The translations under genes were made by a program, and so were the position numbers. 64,000 nucleotides of DNA from CAWBOY01 sp963790585 (lineage in GTDB: Bacteria > Planctomycetota > Planctomycetia > Gemmatales > Gemmataceae): the NCBI GenBank assembly GCA_963790585.1, contig CAWBOY010000004.1, positions 806,001 through 870,000 on the forward strand. Direction: 5' to 3'. The notes beneath the pieces were generated by a model that was not told the DNA's origin, ran no database searches, and saw only the letters and a list, made by a program, of their open reading frames with translations. Below are positions 60,344 through 64,000 of the stretch, piece after piece (within the stretch, counting starts at the first letter, position 1; each line of letters begins with the position of its first letter).

Positions 60344-61633
60344 ATGCTACCCAAGCGCGGCACCTCGGTCCGCTGCGCCATCTACACCCGCAAGTCCACC
60401 GAGGCGGGCCTAGAGCAAGAGTTCAATTCGCTCGACGCCCAGCGGGAGTCCGCCGAGGCGTTCATCAAGAGTCAGACGCACGAAGGCTGGACCTGCCTTC
60501 CCAAGGCCTACGACGATGGCGGTTTCACCGGTGGCAACCTGGACCGCCCTGCCCTACAGCGACTGATCGCCGACATCGAAGCCGGGTTAGTCGATTGCGT
60601 CGTGGTCTACAAGGTGGACCGCCTGAGTCGATCGCTCCTCGACTTCGCCCGCCTCATGGAGCGGTTCGACAAGCACAAGGTCGCCTTCGTCTCGGTCACG
60701 CAACAGTTCAACACCGCCTCTTCAATGGGGCGGCTGATCCTGAATGTGCTACTCAGTTTCGCCCAATTCGAACGGGAGATCATCAGCGAGCGGACACGCG
60801 ACAAGGTCGCGGCCACTCGTCGCAAAGGCAAATGGTCCGGCGGAGCTCCCATTTTGGGTTATGACATCGACGCACATGGCACGCGGCTCATCGTCAACGA
60901 GGATGAAGCCGTCCAGGTTCGGGCCATCTTCCAGCTCTACCTCGATTGCGGTAGCCTGCTCCCAGTTATCCGAGAATTGGAACGCCGTGATTGGACCAAT
61001 AAGCGTTGGCAGACCCGTGCAGGCCACGGCAGCGGTGGCAGCCCGATCAGCAAGACCGCGTTGCATCGCCTGCTGTCTAACGTCGTCTACATCGGCAAGG
61101 TGCGTTACAAGAACGAGGTCCACGATGGCGAACACCCTGCTCTCATCGATGCAGAGACATGGCAAAAGGTGCAAGCGCTGCTGCAGCGGAATGGTCGCAG
61201 CGGCGGCGGTCCTGGTCGGAACACGCAAGGCTTCTTGTTGAAGGGAATCTTACATTGTGCCGCCTGCGGTTGCAGCATGACGCCGAGTCACACCAGGCGT
61301 GGGAATCGGCGCTATCGCTACTACGTTTGCACCAACGCCCAGAAACGGGGCTGGGACCAGTGTCCGTCGAAATCGATTCCCGCGGGCGAGATCGAGAAGT
61401 ATGTGGTGCAAGAGATGGAATGCGTCCGGCGTGGCAACAACCGGGATGCAGAAAGCCTTGGTGTAGATCTCGCCTGGCAAACGCTGGCACCGCACGAGCA
61501 GGCCCACGCGATCGGTCAACTTCTGCAAGCCGTCCACTACCACGGAGGCACCGGCAAGCTGTCCATTCAATTCCTACCCCCTGCCCTTCCATCGCTTGCC
61601 AACGAGCTTGTCCTTACCGAGGAGACACCATGA
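60344..61633 (+). CDS. Large serine recombinase (element B), start region shifted
   Basis: The 429 residues have the same domains as copy A (SVRCAIYTRKSTEAGLEQEF; ERTRDKVAATRRKGKWSGGA; ILHCAACGCSM..CTNAQK..CPSKS). The ATGA-coupled start at 60325 lies in another frame (MNRKPTNATQARHLG), so a single indel near 60330-60355 has disconnected it. The in-frame ATG at 60344 still spares the whole catalytic domain. The protein may therefore be functional if that start is used, or this is a sequence error. Confidence 0.88.
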   Translation: MLPKRGTSVRCAIYTRKSTEAGLEQEFNSLDAQRESAEAFIKSQTHEGWTCLPKAYDDGGFTGGNLDRPALQRLIADIEAGLVDCVVVYKVDRLSRSLLDFARLMERFDKHKVAFVSVTQQFNTASSMGRLILNVLLSFAQFEREIISERTRDKVAATRRKGKWSGGAPILGYDIDAHGTRLIVNEDEAVQVRAIFQLYLDCGSLLPVIRELERRDWTNKRWQTRAGHGSGGSPISKTALHRLLSNVVYIGKVRYKNEVHDGEHPALIDAETWQKVQALLQRNGRSGGGPGRNTQGFLLKGILHCAACGCSMTPSHTRRGNRRYRYYVCTNAQKRGWDQCPSKSIPAGEIEKYVVQEMECVRRGNNRDAESLGVDLAWQTLAPHEQAHAIGQLLQAVHYHGGTGKLSIQFLPPALPSLANELVLTEETP

Positions 61634-62028
61634 TCCCCGCCTCTCGCACTATCGAACGGCAGATCCGCTTCGGCGATCGCAGCACTGGCGTCGAAGCAGG
61701 ATCCACCCCGGACCGCATCGACGTCCCCAAAGGCCGCATTCCCCACGTGGCCAAGCTCATGGCTCTGGCCATTCGGTTGGACGACCTCGTTCGGTCAGGC
61801 ACGATCACCACCTTCGCCGAGCTCGCCCGGCTGGGTCGGGTGAGCCGGGCACGGATCACGCAGATCCTGAATCTGGTGAACCTGGCGCCCGACATTCAGG
61901 AGGCGATCCTGTTCCTGCCAAGGACAGAGCGCGGGCGTGCGGGGGTTATCTTGCGCGATCTGCAACCGATTGCGGCTGAGGTGGATTGGGGCAAGCAGCG
62001 GCGGATGTGGGCCCGATTGGCCTCCTGA
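61630..62028 (+). CDS. Small HTH DNA-binding protein (element B)
   Basis: The 132-residue homologue of the copy A protein has TTFAELARLGRVSRARITQI and APDIQEAILFLPRTERGRAG, and overlaps the recombinase stop by ATGA. The C-terminal ten residues differ from A. Strong conservation in both copies, and in the remnant at 62535, indicates it is a core element gene. Confidence 0.78.
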   Translation: MIPASRTIERQIRFGDRSTGVEAGSTPDRIDVPKGRIPHVAKLMALAIRLDDLVRSGTITTFAELARLGRVSRARITQILNLVNLAPDIQEAILFLPRTERGRAGVILRDLQPIAAEVDWGKQRRMWARLAS

Positions 62029-62089
62029 GGCGTGTCATTTTCGCATCGAAATGGCGCGGTTTTAGACCGGTTTCGACCCGATTTCGGTG

Positions 62090-62453
62090 GTTTTGTGACA
62101 CTTTGCCGCCGAAATGTCACAACCGGGGCTATCTTTCTCATAATTAGGCCAGTACGTTCTTCGCTCCTACCTTTGGCAGCACACAGCCTGCTGAGCGTGA
62201 GCGCACCGAGCCTCCACTCCCATTATTCGCAGGCGTACGACAAGGGCGAATTCGCCGTATTTCATGGGGTTTCGCGAGCCTAGCCGGCTTCTCCAGGAGT
62301 AGCCGTGGTGGGCTAATCGTACTTCAGAAATGGACCAGGATCAGTGCTCTCAACGACCCGAATCCCGGGCCCCGATCCGACCGGGCAACAGGCGTTTTGT
62401 CACAAAATGTCACACCCGTGTCACAAATACCCGACTTTCTTCTCATAATTAGG
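62090..62453. repeat. Putative attachment or operator module of element B
   Basis: TTTCTCATAATTAGG lies at 62134 and TTCTCATAATTAGG at 62440. Before the second, TGTCAC occurs at 62398, 62408 and 62419 (10- and 11-base steps); before the first, GTGACA and TGTCAC lie near 62094 and 62115. No gene is seen in 62149-62534. Confidence 0.65.
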
Positions 62454-62534
62454 GCTCCGGAAGTGCCACGTACGTCCCCTCCTCCCCTCCAATCGACCGC
62501 AAAGACTACCAGTGAACAAAAATCCCAGCGCTTT

Positions 62535-62672
62535 GCTCAGGCACGATCACCACCTTCGCCGATCTCGCACGGCTGGGTCAGGTGAGCCGAGCTCGGATCA
62601 CGCAGATCCTGAATTTGGTGACCCGACATTCAGGAGGCGATCTTGTTCTTGCCACGGACGGAACGGGGGCCA
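62535..62672 (+). pseudogene. Decayed third copy of the element HTH gene
   Basis: GCTCAGGCACGATCACCACC through CAGATCCTGAATTTGGTGAC and ACATTCAGGAGGCGATCTTG matches the central part of both HTH genes, with a deletion after TTGGTG and no start or end. It shows that at least three copies of the element have visited this locus. The following 62673-62849 holds nothing assignable. Confidence 0.85.
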
Positions 62673-62849
62673 TCCGTCCCCTTTAGACACACTCCCGCCC
62701 TTCTCCTCGACTAGGCCCCCCATTTGGCATTTTTTCCAGATTTTCCTGACAGATCTGCCCGGGAGCCGCCGTAGTCTTATGCGGAAGGGCGACCGCTCCT
62801 TCCTCTCGGCCTCTTCCGCGAACAGCTGCCTTGCAGCAAGGATTCTCCC

Positions 62850-63578
62850 ATGAAGCGCTTACTGTCGAATCTGCTGGCCTGGTGCAAGGCTTCCCCCCGA
62901 ACCACCACCCCGTCCCGTAAGCGTTTCGTTTCCCTCGGGGTCGAGTTTCTCGAAGACCGTGCGCTCATGTCGGCCGGGCCGCTGGCGGGTAACGCCTACC
63001 TGTACATCAACACGGCCCACTCCCAGACTGCGTGTTTCGAGAAGGGCACGACCCCCACGACAAGGGCGGATGGCAGCGTAATTTCTGGGACACTGGCGTA
63101 TGACTCCGACCTGTACGTAAACTCGGCCCTGAGCCTCCGAAATTGGTGTCAGGCCGGCGACCTGGCCTGGTTCAATCCTGACGGCAGTGCTGCTGGTGCA
63201 ACGCTGGCGGTCGAGACCTACGAATCCATCAACACCACCCACACCCTGGCTATGTGGTGCGAAGCACAGACGCTCGTCGGCTTCAATTCTGACGGCAGCG
63301 TCTGGCATGGGACGCCGGTGGTGAACACCTACGAGTACATCAACACCGCCCACACCCTGGGCGCGTGGTTCCAGGCCGGCCAGGGCATCAATTTCTATTC
63401 AACAGGCAATGTCTACTCAGGGGTCCTGGCGAACAACGCCTACGAGTATGTCAACACGGCCCACACCCTGACTGCAGGGTTCCAGGCGGGCGGCAACGTC
63501 ATCTTCAACACGGACGGCAGTGTCCATTCTGGGTTCCTGGCGAACAACGCCTACGAGTACATTAACACGGCCCACTGT
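62850..63578 (+). CDS. LEPR-XLL-type secreted repeat protein, truncated by an IS21 element
   Basis: The N-terminus (basic MKRLLSNLLAWCKASP.., then GVEFLEDRALMSAG) is the planctomycete LEPR-XLL export or anchoring signature. Tandem repeats of about 37 residues follow (AYEYVNTAHTLTAGFQAGGN, VIFNTDGSVHSGFLA). The frame enters the IS21 end after NTAH, where TGT TGA adds one Cys and a stop. The native C-terminus is lost or lies beyond the window. The role is unknown; cell-surface attachment is likely. Confidence 0.8.
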
Positions 63579-64000
63579 TGATCGCGTTTTGAAGTGAGGC
63601 CATTTTCGCGGCTTGAGATGAGGCCAACAGGAGTTGCCCGGCGAAGCGGGGTGAGCGTGGCGAGGTCCTATCCTTGGCGCGGTTACTTGGCGGACGGCTC
63701 TTCGGGGCCGCGATGAACACGATAGGATTTGCCCTTCAATTTCACGATGGTTGCGCCGTCCACGACGCGATCCAACAACGCCATCGCCAGGGGAGCATCG
63801 CCCAGGTATTCGGCCCAGGACTCGAAGTCGATGTTGGTCACCAGCGCCGTGCTGACCCGTTGGCTCCGCGCGTCGATGATCTTGTACCACAAGCTGGCGG
63901 CCTGCGGACACAGGCTGCGTTCAATGCGGTCCAGACCAAATTCGTCGATGATTAACAACTCGAAGCGGGCATAGAAGCGTACACGGTCGTGGATCGTTTG
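63576..64000 (-). mobile_element. IS21-family element, left end and istB part (continues beyond window)
   Basis: The terminus TGTTGATCGCGTTTTGAAGT is followed by the subterminal repeat GTGAGGCCATTTTCGCG and a second GATGAGGCCAACAGG, as in multi-repeat IS21 ends. The istB frame follows on the minus strand. The other end is outside the window. Confidence 0.85.
63683..64000 (-). CDS. istB: IstB-like helper ATPase, C-terminal part
   Basis: The frame is open to the window edge (QTIHDRVRFYARFELLIIDE). Walker B ELLIIDEFGLDRIE, the IID region WYKIIDARSQRVSTALVTNI and the ending DRVVDGATIVKLKGKSYRVH are diagnostic for the AAA+ transposition helper of IS21. IstB loads the IstA transposase on target DNA. 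The Walker A part lies outside the window. Confidence 0.9.
   Translation of the reverse strand, partial: QTIHDRVRFYARFELLIIDEFGLDRIERSLCPQAASLWYKIIDARSQRVSTALVTNIDFESWAEYLGDAPLAMALLDRVVDGATIVKLKGKSYRVHRGPEEPSAK

Larger units (their letters stand above)
59431..62148 (+). mobile_element. Recombinase element, copy B
   Basis: Second copy of the DUF2924/recombinase/HTH element. The left 409 bases (no gene; 59272-59839 holds only this leader) match copy A, including the palindrome and the hairpin terminator. Weak similarity continues leftward through GGGGAGC..TCTGATC, which resembles the 3' end of tRNA-Asn plus spacer at copy A. The copy ends at TTTCTCATAATTAGG (62134-62148). Confidence 0.7.

Overview
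The window (64 kb, moderately high GC) looks like a planctomycete chromosome, most likely Gemmataceae. Evidence: a LEPR-XLL-type secreted-protein N-terminus (62850), a Gemmata-type paralogous protein starting MTYEEW (24934), PQQ-propeller and multi-PAS signalling proteins, and several transposable-element families. Family and system names are from memory of sequence motifs; no search was run.

Layout. 1-7.8 kb is an ordinary chromosomal segment: a partial hypothetical gene, a PDZ protein, a PQQ-like propeller protein, tadA, hpt, a GT4 glycosyltransferase, a PfkB kinase and tRNA-Asn(GTT). From 7.83 kb to 62.5 kb the sequence is mosaic and accessory. It is bracketed by two diverged copies of one element (A at 7.83-10.69 kb, B at 59.43-62.15 kb). 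Each encodes a DUF2924 protein, a large serine recombinase and a small HTH protein, and ends in a module of phased TGTCAC motifs plus a TTCTCATAATT box. Between the copies lie: (i) a small hydrophobic protein, a ferritin-like protein and a membrane-anchored aspartyl-protease-like protein; (ii) a signalling block of a GAF/PAS hybrid histidine kinase, an HD-GYP c-di-GMP phosphodiesterase, a pentapeptide-repeat protein and a GGDEF cyclase; (iii) IS remnants and a same-strand run of small immunity-like genes (one clearly SUKH-3) separated by a dispersed repeat, R1 (24.4-29.5 kb); (iv) a phage- or plasmid-like replication module at 31-42 kb (AAA ATPase, HARE-HTH, ParB-methyltransferase, ParB-Toprim fusion, prim-pol); (v) a defence operon at 42.4-55.5 kb; (vi) a five-gene operon of unknown function ending in a papain-like fold protein (56.2-59.3 kb).

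The defence operon is the most notable content. A SNF2/DUF3883 helicase, a DUF1156 methylase and a DUF499 ATPase form a helicase-methylase-ATPase (Hma-like) set. An AAA ATPase plus TIGR02646 HNH pair (Septu/PtuAB-like) sits inside it with overlapping start and stop codons. The methylase is split by an IS110-family insertion that can be removed in silico to restore the reading frame exactly, and it carries one further frameshift.

Many conserved genes (tadA, GT4, kinase, GGDEF, prim-pol, recombinase B) are each broken by one single-base indel, often in a short G/C run. This looks more like residual sequencing error than decay, so frameshift-based claims should be read with that in mind. The right edge holds a LEPR-XLL repeat protein truncated by an IS21-family element. 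A 192-bp IS21-derived MITE with a 7-bp target duplication lies at 55.79 kb.
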